From contig NZ_JAFCKS010000003.1 in the NCBI RefSeq assembly GCF_018129995.1, positions 186,001 to 250,000 of the forward strand: a stretch of DNA of 64,000 nt, read 5' to 3'. Within the stretch, counting starts at the first letter, position 1; each line of letters starts with the position of its first letter. This document shows positions 1 through 8,686 of this stretch, one piece after another. The stretch is from Bradyrhizobium sp. SZCCT0153. GTDB taxonomy: Bacteria > Pseudomonadota > Alphaproteobacteria > Rhizobiales > Xanthobacteraceae. A model generated the notes under the pieces. The model made no database searches, was not told the DNA's origin, and saw only the letters and a program-made list of their open reading frames with translations. The position numbers and the translations under genes are program-made.

Positions 1-335
1 ATGGCTAGTCGAGAGGCGAAGTATGGGTCTGCCCGACAGGCAGACGCAAAAAGGTTAGCACATCTGCGAGCGCTGAGAAGCGCGCCCCGTGCACTGCGGT
101 TGCGCTCAATAAAAGTTGAGACGGATTTGCTTCAGGCGCGAGGCAGCCGACGGCAAAATGCTCTCGCTGCAACGCGGAATCGAAATGGCCCGTGGCTCAT
201 TTGCGGGCAGCCGGGGCCGGCTCGCACAAAAAATGCGAAAACAACCCCATGCACAGTAGAACGGCTCGGGCCGAGTTGCGCGCGGTGACGGCGGCCAGTC
301 GTCTGATGCGTCGGGCAAAACGGCAATCAAGGCGC
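1..335. other. Gene-free start of window
   Basis: I see no convincing coding region before the SDR gene stop. Open frames exist on both strands but have no recognisable motif and no ribosome binding site. Positions 237-261 carry one copy of a 25-bp sequence that is repeated exactly at 39,629-39,653 and is listed separately. A gene lying mostly to the left of the window could end here, but no stop or domain supports that. Confidence 0.5.
237..261. repeat. 25-bp dispersed repeat, copy 1
   Basis: This 25-bp stretch, with core ACAACCCCATGCACAGTAG, is identical to 39,629-39,653, in the parS-rich gap upstream of mnmG. The flanks do not match, so only the core is shared. An exact 25-bp match 39 kb away is not expected by chance. 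Both copies are intergenic. I believe this core is common in bradyrhizobial genomes, but that is recollection. Its function is unknown. Confidence 0.7.
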
Positions 336-1322
336 TTACGTGGCGACGGGGTAGGGCCCGCTCGCGAACACCGTGTCATGATAACCCTTCGACCCGACCT
401 CGCGCGCCAGTGCGCTGCGAAAGTCGGTCCGCTCACGCAGGCTGTTCAGAACATGCGCGTAGTCGAACTCGGGCCGCCAGCCCAATTCGCGCCGCGCCCG
501 CGCGTTGACATAGACGCGGTCGATCTCGGGGAATAGCCGCCAGCCACGCGCCGCATAGAGCTGCACACACTCCGGATAGAGCCCGCGCACGACACCGGCC
601 GCGTCGCGCGCAACCGCGGCAAGATGGCGCGGCTCGAACGGGCTGGTGGCGGAGATGATGTAACGCGCAAAGCCGAGCTGCGGCGCGCGATCGACGGCAA
701 GCAGATGGGCGCTCACCGCGTCCGCTATGTCCAGCCGGCGATAGAGCAGCTCGTTGGCCTGCGCGTTGTCCAGCGGGTAAGCCGTCCGCATCGCCGGATC
801 GTCGTCCTCCTCCGGAAAGAAGCGCGAAGTCCTCAACACCACGACGGGCAGCCCGCGTTCGCGAAAGAACAGCTCGCACAAATTCTCCGCCATCAGCTTG
901 GTCGTGCCGTAGATGTTCTTCGGGATCGGCGGCAAATCCTCGGTGACCCACACCGCGGCCTGTCCCGCCTCCGGCCGGAGCCGCGAGCCGAATGCGCTGG
1001 TGGTGCTGGTGAAGACAAGACTGCGCACGCCGGCCGCCGTGGCCGACTCGAGCAGATTGAGCGTGCCGGTGACGTTGGTGTCGATGAAGTCCTGCTTGCT
1101 GTGGGTCGCCACATGCGGCTTGTGCAGCGTCGCGGTGTGGATCACGGCCGTGACGCCCTCCATCTGGCGCCGCACGAAGTCGGGGTCGACGATCGAGCCA
1201 ACGGCATCGGTGAAGAGCGATGGTTTCAGATCGACCCCGCGCACCGGCGACCCGCGCCCGCGCAGCGTGCGGAGAAGGGCCTCCCCGAGATGGCCTGCGC
1301 TACCGGTGACCAGAATTGTCAT
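336..1322 (-). CDS. NAD(P)-dependent epimerase/dehydratase (extended SDR)
   Basis: A 328-residue protein of the extended short-chain dehydrogenase/reductase type, such as nucleotide-sugar epimerases and dehydratases. The N-terminus carries the Rossmann glycine motif GSAGHLG (residues 7-13) after a beta strand MTILVT. The catalytic YxxxK is at Tyr138 and Lys142 in NIYGTTK, with an upstream TSTTS serine segment. The length is typical. I chose the ATG at 1322 because it directly precedes the Rossmann strand; the frame could extend 24 codons upstream without any domain. The substrate cannot be read from sequence. It is monocistronic, with the tRNA-Gly gene just upstream on the same strand. Confidence 0.85.
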   Translation of the reverse strand: MTILVTGSAGHLGEALLRTLRGRGSPVRGVDLKPSLFTDAVGSIVDPDFVRRQMEGVTAVIHTATLHKPHVATHSKQDFIDTNVTGTLNLLESATAAGVRSLVFTSTTSAFGSRLRPEAGQAAVWVTEDLPPIPKNIYGTTKLMAENLCELFFRERGLPVVVLRTSRFFPEEDDDPAMRTAYPLDNAQANELLYRRLDIADAVSAHLLAVDRAPQLGFARYIISATSPFEPRHLAAVARDAAGVVRGLYPECVQLYAARGWRLFPEIDRVYVNARARRELGWRPEFDYAHVLNSLRERTDFRSALAREVGSKGYHDTVFASGPYPVAT

Positions 1323-1398
1323 GTGGGATCCAACACAGCTGCCAGCAGCGTGAAAAACCACGATTCCGTCCAGATCGGCTGGATGCTCTGGCAAAAAT

Positions 1399-1473
<75 letters not shown>

Positions 1474-1746
1474 ATCCTGTGTCGGTCGCATGACTGCGCC
1501 GGCAACGGCTGTCGTATGCCAAAAGCGGAGGGCGAATGCAACAGCTACCGGCGGCATAGATTCGCATCTTCCGGCCCATATGAGGGCCCGAACCCGGCCG
1601 AATCGATCAAAAAAGCCTGGGAACCGCCGAATCGGCTGCGATGGATTGAAATTCGGCCGCCCCGGCCCAATTTTAGGGCCGACAGCGAAGCATATGAATT
1701 GGCGACGTGCTAAAGACCCGCCATTCCAGACAGACGAGGGGATCCC

Positions 1747-2670
1747 GTGACGATCATCGACCAGGGTAACGGAGCGGCGGGCCCGGCTGCGACCGATCTG
1801 ATCAAGGACACCACCACCCAGACCTTCGTGAAGGACGTCATCGAGGAATCGAAGCGCCAGCCGGTGCTGATCGATTTCTGGGCGGAGTGGTGCGGCCCCT
1901 GCAAGCAGCTCACCCCCGTGCTTGAAAAGGCGGTCAAGGCGGCCAAGGGCAAGGTCAAGCTGGTCAAGATGAATATCGACCAGCATCCGGCGATCCCGGG
2001 CCAGATGGGCATCCAGTCGATTCCGGCGGTGATCGCCTTCGTCAACGGCCAGCCGGCCGATGGCTTCATGGGCGCTGTGCCGGAGAGCCAGCTCAACGCC
2101 TTCATCGACAAGCTCACCAAGGGCGTGACCGCGCCGGGCGAGCCGAACGTCGCCGAAATCCTGCAAGAGGCCGAGGCTGTGCTCGCCGAGGGCGATGCCG
2201 CCGCGGCCGCCCAGATCTACGCTGAAGTGCTGCAGCATGAATCGACCAATGTCGCGGCCCTTGCCGGGCTTGCGAAGTGCTACGCCGTCTCCGGCGCGAT
2301 GGAGCAGGCCAAGCAGACGCTGGCCATGGTGCCGGAATCCAAGCGCAACGACCCCGCGGTGAAAGCGGTGCAGACCGCGATCGATCTCGCCGAGCAGGCG
2401 GAGCAGCTCGGGCCCGTCGCCGAGCTGGAACAGAAAGTCGCCGCAGACCCGCTCGATCATCAGGCACGATTCGACCTCGCCACCGCTCTCAACGCGCAAG
2501 GCAACCGCGCAGCCGCCACCGAGCAGCTGCTCGAGATCGTCAGGCGCGACCGCAAATGGAACGACGACGGCGCCCGCAAGCAGCTCGTGCAGTTCTTCGA
2601 GGCCTGGGGCGGCATGGATGATGCAACCGTCGACGGACGCAAGCGCTTGTCGACGATCCTGTTTTCGTAG
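1747..2670 (+). CDS. Thioredoxin-domain TPR protein, CnoX/YbbN-like
   Basis: A 307-residue protein with an N-terminal thioredoxin fold (about residues 15-125) and a C-terminal helical TPR-like part (about 140-300). The redox motif is WCGPC at residues 48-52. This architecture is that of the CnoX/YbbN co-chaperones, which hold unfolding or oxidised proteins and pass them to GroEL or DnaK. The two-cysteine motif suggests a redox-active version; E. coli CnoX has a degenerate motif. The start is GTG, preceded by GAGGGG at a suitable distance. The LON-domain gene follows 109 bp downstream, past a palindromic repeat. Confidence 0.85.
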   Translation: MTIIDQGNGAAGPAATDLIKDTTTQTFVKDVIEESKRQPVLIDFWAEWCGPCKQLTPVLEKAVKAAKGKVKLVKMNIDQHPAIPGQMGIQSIPAVIAFVNGQPADGFMGAVPESQLNAFIDKLTKGVTAPGEPNVAEILQEAEAVLAEGDAAAAAQIYAEVLQHESTNVAALAGLAKCYAVSGAMEQAKQTLAMVPESKRNDPAVKAVQTAIDLAEQAEQLGPVAELEQKVAADPLDHQARFDLATALNAQGNRAAATEQLLEIVRRDRKWNDDGARKQLVQFFEAWGGMDDATVDGRKRLSTILFS

Positions 2671-2686
2671 GGCGGGGTTATTGCTG

Positions 2687-2756
2687 GAGCATGATCTTGT
2701 CGGAAAACCGCTGCACAGTTTGCGCCAACGCGGTCCTTCGAATCCGGATCATGCTC
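2687..2756. repeat. Palindromic intergenic repeat (GAGCATGATC family)
   Basis: Perfect 10-bp arms GAGCATGATC (2687-2696) and GATCATGCTC (2747-2756) enclose about 50 bases. It lies between the thioredoxin-TPR and LON-domain genes. It resembles the REP/RIME-like intergenic elements of rhizobia. As RNA it could form a stem-loop, and it has no T tract, so I do not call it a terminator. Confidence 0.65.
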
Positions 2757-2779
2757 TAGCAGAGTCAGCGGGGGACCAG

Positions 2780-3457
2780 ATGCCGATCAACATCGAATAT
2801 CGCGGGCCCGCCGACCTTCCGGAGATCATTCCGCTGTTTCCGCTGCCGGGCGCGCTGCTGCTGCCGCGCGGCCAGATGCCGCTCAACATCTTCGAGCCGC
2901 GCTATCTTTCGATGGTCGATGATTCCTTGCGCGACGGCCATCGACTGATCGGCATGATCCAGCCCGACGCGGCGCACTCGCCGAAGAATTCCGACAAGCC
3001 GGCGCTGTTCCGGGTCGGTTGCGTCGGCCGCATCACCCAGCTCGCCGAATCCGGCGACGGCCGCTACATCCTCGAGCTCACCGGCGTCTCGCGCTTCAAG
3101 GTGGTCGAGGAACTGGAAGTGCTGACCGCCTACCGGCAATGCAAGGCGGATTTCTTCGCCTTCGTCGACGACTTCACCGCCCGCATGGGCGAGGACGAGG
3201 TCGATCGCGAGGCGCTGCTGGTGGTGCTGGCGGACTTCCTGAAAGCCAACAATCTCAAGGTCGACTGGGAAGGCGTCGAGAGCGCGCCCAACGAGGCGCT
3301 GGTCAACGCGCTGGCGATGATGTCGCCCTATGGCCCCGCGGAGAAGCAGGCCATGCTGGAAGCGCCCGACCTGAAGACCCGCGCCGAGATCTTGATCGCG
3401 GTCACCGAGATGGATCTCGCCAAGAAGCGCACCAGCGGCGATCCGCCGCTGCAGTAA
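2780..3457 (+). CDS. LON N-terminal-domain protein
   Basis: A 225-residue protein consisting of a Lon substrate-binding (PUA-like) domain alone. The family hallmarks are PLFPLPGALLLPRGQMPLNI (about residues 17-36) followed by FEPRYLSMV, which match the start of Lon proteases. No AAA+ or Ser-Lys protease domain is present, so it is not a protease by itself. Such stand-alone LON proteins are common in alphaproteobacteria, often next to a thioredoxin gene as here; their function is not well defined. I chose the ATG at 2780 because it sits just before the domain; the longer open frame upstream crosses a repeat element. Confidence 0.8.
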   Translation: MPINIEYRGPADLPEIIPLFPLPGALLLPRGQMPLNIFEPRYLSMVDDSLRDGHRLIGMIQPDAAHSPKNSDKPALFRVGCVGRITQLAESGDGRYILELTGVSRFKVVEELEVLTAYRQCKADFFAFVDDFTARMGEDEVDREALLVVLADFLKANNLKVDWEGVESAPNEALVNALAMMSPYGPAEKQAMLEAPDLKTRAEILIAVTEMDLAKKRTSGDPPLQ

Positions 3458-3469
3458 GGGCCTGAACGC

Positions 3470-5971
3470 TCAGGCAGCGCGGACGGCTGCTCCGGCACCT
3501 CGCCGCAGCATTCTGGCGATGTCGGATGCAGGCATCGGCCGGCTGAAATAGTAGCCTTGCGTTTCTACGCACCCTTCCTCACAGAGGATATCCAGCTGCT
3601 CCTTCGTTTCAACGCCTTCGGCGGTCGTCGTCTTGCCGAGGCTGACTGCGAAACGAAGCACCGCTCGCGCGAGATGGCGCGCCTCTACCCTCGCGCTGGA
3701 CAGTTCGTTGACGAAGCTGCGGTCGATCTTGATCTTGTCGAACGGGAACTTTTGCAGAAAGCTCAGCGATGAATAGCCGGTGCCGAAATCGTCCAGGGCG
3801 ATTCGCACACCGAGCTCGCGTAATTGGCCGAGTACCGCGAAAACCGCTTCGCTGTCATGCATGATCACCGTCTCTGTGACCTCGATCTCAAGTCTGTGCG
3901 GCGCAACTCCCGAACTCGACAGCGCACCGATAACGACCGGAACAATCTCCGTGCTCCTGAATTGGGCGGGAGACAGGTTAACCGCGATCCTGACATGCGC
4001 AGGCCATTTGGCGGCTTCCGCACAGGCGGTTCTCAAAACCCATTCTCCCAGCGGCACGATCAAGCCGGTCTCCTCCGCAAGCGGGATGAATTCGCTCGGC
4101 ATGACCAGACCTTGCTGCGGGTGATGCCAGCGTAGCAAGGCCTCGAAACCATTGACCTTGCCGGTCACGGGACTGACGAACGGCTGGTAATGGAGCTCGA
4201 ACTGGCGGCCGGCAATCGCATTCCGCATGTCACGCTCCAGGTTGCGCCGCGCATGCATGAGCGCGTCGAGTTCCGGCTCGAAGAAACGGAATGCGCCACG
4301 TCCACCACTCTTGGCCGAGTAGAGAGCGAGATCGGCGCTCTTCATGATCACGTCGGGATCGTTGCCATCGCGTGGCGCGATGGCGATGCCGATGCTGGTG
4401 CCCACCGTGACCCGGTGATCGCCGAGATCGAACGGTTCGCAAAGCGCCTTTCTGATGTTCTCGGCAAGGGCGGCGGCCTCCACGGCCGGGTTGGTCACGT
4501 AATCAATCACCGCGAACTCGTCGCCGCCCAGCCGGGCAATCAACGCGGTTTCCGCGGTGCATTCGCGCAGACGCGCAGAAACGGCGCGCAACAGGGAATC
4601 ACCCGCCGGATGTCCTAGCGTGTCGTTGACTTCCTTGAAGCGATCGAGATCGAGCATGAGTACAGCCAGATCGAGGCCGCCATTGCGCGTAACTGCAATG
4701 GCATGCTCCATCCGCTCCCTGAGCAGCACGCGATTTGGCAGATCGGTCAACGCATCGTGTTGTGCCATATGAGCGATCTTGGCCTCGGACCGGCGTTGCT
4801 CGGTGACGTCAAGATGCGTGGCCACCCACCCGCCGCCGGCCATGGGCTGTCGCGTCACGCAGATCAACCGACCATCCGCGAACTCGTCGATTCTGCTCGA
4901 GACTGCATCGAACGGCAACGCGGCCAGTTTCGAGAGGAATTGCACCGCAGCGCCTTCGCTGGTGTCGCTCTTGAGGATGCCAGTCACGACGCGATGCCTG
5001 ATGATGTCGACGTGCGGCGTCCCCGCTCTCAGAAGCTCTGGTGGCAGCCGATAGAGCCGGGCATAGCGCTCGTTGCAGACGACAAGTCGCTTCTCCGCAT
5101 CGAACATGCACAGGGCCTCGACCATGTTGTTGATGGCTGTATCGAGCCTGAGTTTCTGGTCCTGGATTTCCTGTTGCGAATCTTCCACCTGTTGCCTGGC
5201 GAGCGAGAGCTCGCTGATGATTTGCTCGAACCTGCTGGTTCGGGTCGCAAGGCGGCGATCCGCCAGCACGCCGACGAAGCTCATCCCGAGCACAGATAGG
5301 GCCACGCCAGCAATAGCCGCGGCGAGGAAGGCCGGAGAAAGCGACAATGTATCGTTTGCCAGCGTAGGGTCTGGAACGATCTGGACGGCCCCCATGGCCG
5401 TGAAATGGTGCGACACGATGGCGAGCGTCAGCAGCAGCGCCGCAGCAAAGGTCCCCCACTTGTCCTTGCGGCCCAGGGCAACCGCGAGCGCAGCGTACCC
5501 CAGGACCATGCCGAGGACGATCGAGATCAACACCAGCCCTGGCGACCAGGTCACACGACCCGGCACCTCGAGGGCCCACATGCCGATATAATGCATGCTT
5601 GCAATGCCGGCGCCGATAATGCCGCCACCGGCAGCTGCGCGCCACCGGCCGGAATTGGCGACCGCAACGCCAAAACCGCCTGAAGTCAGGATCATCGCCG
5701 CGGCGAGCGACAGCGCTGTCAGAACGAGGCCGTAATTGGTCGAGACGCCGGGCTCATAGGCGAGCATTGCGACAAAATGCGTTGCCCAGATTCCGTAGCC
5801 GATGGCGGCGCCGGCAATCGCGATCCAGATCAACCGCGCCCAGGCTCGCGAGGCGATCGCACGATGAAAGATGCTGACCGCAACAATACTTGCAATGAAG
5901 CATACCAAGCCAGCAAGTACGACGAGTCGCCAATCGTGCTCGGCCGTAACGCAGGAAAAAACGCGGAACAT
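3470..5971 (-). CDS. MHYT-PAS-GGDEF-EAL cyclic-di-GMP signalling protein
   Basis: An 833-residue inner-membrane protein. An N-terminal integral MHYT sensor of about seven helices (residues 10-235, with HF/HY motifs such as ATHFVAM, SMHYIGM and SHHFTAM) is followed by a short coiled coil and a PAS-like segment (about 270-390). Then come a GGDEF domain with intact GGDEF (about 480) and an EAL domain (about 600-820) with EALLRW, DDFGTGYSSL, KIDRSF and AEGVET. Both catalytic halves look intact. The position of the RxxD inhibitory site reads AETA, so product inhibition is probably absent. MHYT domains are proposed to bind copper and sense small gases. ATG 5971 has GAGGGA upstream; a TTG lies directly before it. 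Confidence 0.9.
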   Translation of the reverse strand: MFRVFSCVTAEHDWRLVVLAGLVCFIASIVAVSIFHRAIASRAWARLIWIAIAGAAIGYGIWATHFVAMLAYEPGVSTNYGLVLTALSLAAAMILTSGGFGVAVANSGRWRAAAGGGIIGAGIASMHYIGMWALEVPGRVTWSPGLVLISIVLGMVLGYAALAVALGRKDKWGTFAAALLLTLAIVSHHFTAMGAVQIVPDPTLANDTLSLSPAFLAAAIAGVALSVLGMSFVGVLADRRLATRTSRFEQIISELSLARQQVEDSQQEIQDQKLRLDTAINNMVEALCMFDAEKRLVVCNERYARLYRLPPELLRAGTPHVDIIRHRVVTGILKSDTSEGAAVQFLSKLAALPFDAVSSRIDEFADGRLICVTRQPMAGGGWVATHLDVTEQRRSEAKIAHMAQHDALTDLPNRVLLRERMEHAIAVTRNGGLDLAVLMLDLDRFKEVNDTLGHPAGDSLLRAVSARLRECTAETALIARLGGDEFAVIDYVTNPAVEAAALAENIRKALCEPFDLGDHRVTVGTSIGIAIAPRDGNDPDVIMKSADLALYSAKSGGRGAFRFFEPELDALMHARRNLERDMRNAIAGRQFELHYQPFVSPVTGKVNGFEALLRWHHPQQGLVMPSEFIPLAEETGLIVPLGEWVLRTACAEAAKWPAHVRIAVNLSPAQFRSTEIVPVVIGALSSSGVAPHRLEIEVTETVIMHDSEAVFAVLGQLRELGVRIALDDFGTGYSSLSFLQKFPFDKIKIDRSFVNELSSARVEARHLARAVLRFAVSLGKTTTAEGVETKEQLDILCEEGCVETQGYYFSRPMPASDIARMLRRGAGAAVRAA

Positions 5972-6164
5972 CAAAATAGCGCTCCCTCGTCAATATCGTC
6001 GATGGTGAACGGGCTAAACATTCATCGCGTTAATTTTGTGCAACGCCTGATTGCATGCTTACCGGTGCGTTAACGCTGCTTGTCCAATTTGATTTGCGAA
6101 AATTTGCGCTCGAGGTGTAGCGCCATCGACGGCCGTCGAACGCGCAGTGATCGGCAACGAACGT

Positions 6165-6788
6165 CTAGAGGCGATTGCGAATGCGCTTGCGTCCGGTGAT
6201 CATCGCGCGGATCAAGTTCTCGCGCTGGAGCAGCCCCATCAACAGCACGCCCAGCACGTGCAGCACGACCAGGACGATGACCGCGTCGGATGAATAATGG
6301 TGGGTGTCCTCGACCCACCAGACGCCGAAGAAGGTCACGGTCACCGACATCGCGCCCGTGATCGTCGAGACGGCGAGCGAGGCCAGCAGCGCCACCAGCA
6401 TCAACGTGCCGGCGGGATTGAGCCCGATATAGCGGCCGGTGATGCCGCGGCGGAGATTCCAGAGGTAGCGCGGCGCGGCACGAAGCCTGACGCCGACCAT
6501 GCGGAAACGCGAATAGCGGCTTCCCCGGAAACCCCAGACCAGTCGGAAAGCGAGAAGCCCGATCACGGTGTAGCCGACGATGCGGTGAAGGCCGTCATGG
6601 ACGGTGGGCGTGAACCAGGCGGCCAGAATGCCGGCTGCGAGCGCCCAGTGCCAGAGGCGAAGCGGGAGGTCCCAGACCGCGACCGTCCGCGAGGTGGTTC
6701 GATCCGCGGGGGTCCGGCTGGACTCCCCGCGCGCGTCCGGTCCCGCTTCTTCGATCAAGCCCGCATCCCAGGACGTCACTTGACGCAA
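6165..6788 (-). CDS. Cytochrome b561-type membrane protein
   Basis: A 207-residue protein with four or five membrane helices of the Ni-hydrogenase-type cytochrome b / b561 family. Candidate haem histidines are in LRLWHWAL, VHDGLHRIVGY, DTHHYSS and VVLHVLG. The WD-PxRLWHW start of the first helix is characteristic. It would accept or pass electrons in the inner membrane. The first 35 residues are polar and possibly over-called. It lies 13 bp downstream of the PepSY-like periplasmic protein on the same strand, a pairing seen repeatedly with this cytochrome type, so the two are probably co-transcribed. Confidence 0.8.
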   Translation of the reverse strand: MRQVTSWDAGLIEEAGPDARGESSRTPADRTTSRTVAVWDLPLRLWHWALAAGILAAWFTPTVHDGLHRIVGYTVIGLLAFRLVWGFRGSRYSRFRMVGVRLRAAPRYLWNLRRGITGRYIGLNPAGTLMLVALLASLAVSTITGAMSVTVTFFGVWWVEDTHHYSSDAVIVLVVLHVLGVLLMGLLQRENLIRAMITGRKRIRNRL

Positions 6789-6801
6789 TTCAATTGGCGA
6801 T

Positions 6802-7080
6802 TCACTTGGCGATCGTGTGCTTCAGGCTGAGATCTTCGGGGCTGTAGAACAGCTCGTACAGCTTGCCTTCCTTGACGCCATAGACCTCGTAGCACGAGCC
6901 TTCGATCTTGGAGCGCCGCACCTCGTAACCGAGCGCCTTGGCCTTGGCTTCGGCTTCGCTCGCCGGCTTCCACGCCGCCTTGTCGAGCTTGGTGCAGTTC
7001 TTGAAACCGTCGGCCATCGCCGCCGATCCCGTGCCAATCCCGATCGTCAACGCAATGGCAACAACACGAATGACCTTCAC
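6802..7080 (-). CDS. Secreted PepSY-like small protein
   Basis: A 92-residue protein with a signal peptide (about residues 1-24, cleavage near AAMA-DG). The remainder resembles PepSY_2-type domains: a W-x-A-x-x-A-x-x-A-x-x-x-G-Y helix followed by the strand motif GSCYEVYGVKEGKLYELFY. I chose the GTG at 7080, with GAGGAG just upstream, because the signal peptide begins there; the longer frame adds 22 unlikely residues. It precedes the cytochrome b561 gene and may be a periplasmic partner or modulator. The exact role is unknown. Confidence 0.7.
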   Translation of the reverse strand: MKVIRVVAIALTIGIGTGSAAMADGFKNCTKLDKAAWKPASEAEAKAKALGYEVRRSKIEGSCYEVYGVKEGKLYELFYSPEDLSLKHTIAK

Positions 7081-7302
7081 GAACGTCTCCTCTTCTGTCG
7101 TGGACGCTACGCCTGGCGCGAAGCGGGACCGAAGGAAGCAAAGCACATGATGAAGTCAATCCGGTTCGGGGCCTGCAGGCTTTAGAGATATTCTAACGAT
7201 CCGAAAAAGATCAGCGCTCTCCGTAAGCAGCATGCATTTGAAGGATCGATGCGGCCTTACGTCTCATGGGCTCGATGACGGCTCAATTTGGCGACGTCTC
7301 AC

Positions 7303-7653
7303 CTAGTAGCCCGCAACGGCCATGGCGACGACGGCGCTGAGCGCCATCCAGCCGAAGTGCCGGCCGCGCGTGGCCCATGCGTTGGCGGCGGCGGAGAAGC
7401 CGAACACGACGGCCATGGTGGCGACGATCCAGTGGCGCGCCGGCTCCGAATCCATCCAGGGCACCGCGATCAGGAGCACGCCACCGCCGATCCAGGCGAC
7501 GGTCGAGGCCTGCCAGACCAGGCGGATCAGGGTGCGGAGCCGCTCCGGCTCGATGCGGGCGCGGGCGAAGACCTTGGTCTCGCCGAGAATGCCATGGATG
7601 AGGGCCACGGCAATGGTCAGGACGCCGGCGCATTGGAGCAAGAGATCGCGCAT
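7303..7653 (-). CDS. Small four-helix membrane protein
   Basis: A 116-residue protein made almost entirely of four hydrophobic segments, beginning [21 protein letters not shown] do not recognise a named family with certainty. The ATG at 7653 has GAGGAG upstream. It is transcribed divergently from the TetR regulator, and the shared 109-bp gap contains two near-identical palindromes, so it is very probably the regulated target of that repressor. Function unknown; a role in tolerance to a membrane-active compound is only a guess. Confidence 0.7.
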   Translation of the reverse strand: MRDLLLQCAGVLTIAVALIHGILGETKVFARARIEPERLRTLIRLVWQASTVAWIGGGVLLIAVPWMDSEPARHWIVATMAVVFGFSAAANAWATRGRHFGWMALSAVVAMAVAGY

Positions 7654-7679
7654 CGTCGGAACTCCTCGAAATTTCACAT

Positions 7680-7697
7680 CCATACACTTATGTATGG
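7680..7697. promoter_or_regulatory. Putative TetR operator 1
   Basis: An 18-bp imperfect palindrome CCATACA-CTTA-TGTATGG with perfect 7-bp arms. It sits between the divergent membrane-protein and TetR genes, 27 bp upstream of the membrane-protein start. A second copy follows at 7725-7742. Confidence 0.75.
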
Positions 7698-7724
7698 TGA
7701 GATAGGCGCTGGTGCGCCGCCTGT

Positions 7725-7742
7725 CAATACACTAGTGTATGG
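7725..7742. promoter_or_regulatory. Putative TetR operator 2
   Basis: CAATACA-CTAG-TGTATGG, with a perfect inner 14-bp palindrome ATACACTAGTGTAT. It matches operator 1 in 15 of 18 positions. The two centres are 45 bp apart. It overlaps the ATG at 7739, which argues that translation of the regulator begins at the next ATG, 7763. Confidence 0.75.
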
Positions 7743-7762
7743 TCAGATTTCGGGAACCGGAC

Positions 7763-8293
7763 ATGACCGAACAGCTCTCCGCAGACGACTGGATCAGGGA
7801 GGGGCTCAAGGCACTCGCCAGGAGCGGCTTCGTTGCGCTGAAGGCCGATCCGCTGGCGAAAGCCATGGGCGTTTCGCGCGGCAGCTTCTACTGGCATTTC
7901 GTGGATCTCGGCGCGTTCCACGCCGCCGTGCTCAAGCGCTGGCGCGAGATCGCAGCCGAGCAGATCATTGCCGACGTCGAGGCCGCCACGGACGAGCCGC
8001 TGAAGGCCCTGCTCCGAAGATCGTTCGGCGCGCGGCTCGACCTCGAGCGCGCGGTCCGGAACTGGGCGGCGTTCGATGCGGCGGCGCAAGCGGCGGTCCG
8101 CGCCATCGACCGGCGCAGGCTCGACTATATCGAAGCGCTGCTGGCGAAGCGGGGGCTGGCCGCCGCGGCGGCGCAGGCCCGCGCGCAAATCCTGTACTGG
8201 ACCTTTCTCGGCTTCGCGCTGTCCGGCGCACCGGTCCCGGCGGCGCGGCTCCAGGCCCTGCTCGACGAGGTCCTGCGGATGGTCTCCGCCTGA
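7763..8293 (+). CDS. TetR/AcrR-family transcriptional regulator
   Basis: A 176-residue repressor-type protein. The N-terminal helix-turn-helix (about residues 8-50) contains the TetR signature [21 protein letters not shown]. The C-terminal ligand domain is short and Ala/Arg rich. I prefer ATG 7763 because the upstream in-frame ATG at 7739 lies inside an operator palindrome and has no ribosome site. Two palindromic operators in the divergent promoter indicate autoregulation together with control of the small membrane protein. The inducer is unknown. Confidence 0.85.
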   Translation: MTEQLSADDWIREGLKALARSGFVALKADPLAKAMGVSRGSFYWHFVDLGAFHAAVLKRWREIAAEQIIADVEAATDEPLKALLRRSFGARLDLERAVRNWAAFDAAAQAAVRAIDRRRLDYIEALLAKRGLAAAAAQARAQILYWTFLGFALSGAPVPAARLQALLDEVLRMVSA

Positions 8294-8352
8294 GCCCGCG
8301 GTGGGCGGATGCGGATTTCCATGCTAGAGGCAACCGACTGCCGGAGACACCC

Positions 8353-8550
8353 ATGAACGCGCCCACCGAACGTCCCGAAGCCAGCGTCGATCCCAAATTG
8401 CTGGAGATCCTGGTCTGCCCGCTGACCAAGGGCCCGCTGGAGTTCGATTCCGCGAAGCAGGAGCTGATCTCGCGCAGCGCCAAGCTCGCTTATCCGATCC
8501 GCGACGGCATCCCCATCATGCTGCCGGAAGAGGCGCGCAAGATCGATTGA
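8353..8550 (+). CDS. Trm112-family small protein (UPF0434-like)
   Basis: A 65-residue protein matching the Trm112/YcaR family: [17 protein letters not shown] in the first half and [17 protein letters not shown] near the end. Canonical zinc-binding members have paired Cys; here only one Cys is seen, as in many bacterial UPF0434 proteins. In eukaryotes Trm112 activates methyltransferases; the bacterial role is less clear. In related genomes it often accompanies the LON-domain gene, which here is about 5 kb away. The ATG at 8353 is the only sensible start. Confidence 0.85.
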   Translation: MNAPTERPEASVDPKLLEILVCPLTKGPLEFDSAKQELISRSAKLAYPIRDGIPIMLPEEARKID

Positions 8551-8557
8551 TCCGATA

Positions 8558-8672
8558 GCCCTCATGGTGAGGAGGCGCGGCAGCGCCGTCTCGAACCATG
8601 AAAACCCTATTCTCACCTCGGCCTTCATCCTTCGAGACGCGCGCAAGCGCGCTCCTCAGGATGAGGGGCCAA
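8558..8672. repeat. Two-hairpin palindromic intergenic repeat
   Basis: The gap between the Trm112-like gene and the convergent hydroxylase holds two adjacent imperfect palindromes. The first spans CTCATGGTGAGGAGGC to GAACCATGA; the second spans CATCCTTCGAGACGC to CTCCTCAGGATG. This structure is typical of bradyrhizobial intergenic mosaic repeats as I remember them. It may also act as a bidirectional transcription brake between convergent genes. Confidence 0.6.
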
Positions 8673-8686
8673 GGCTTGCGCGATTG

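Noticed and set aside
1..288. 95-codon plus-strand open frame at the window start
   Set aside because: No domain, no ribosome binding site, and an odd, Arg-rich composition typical of GC-rich shadow frames.
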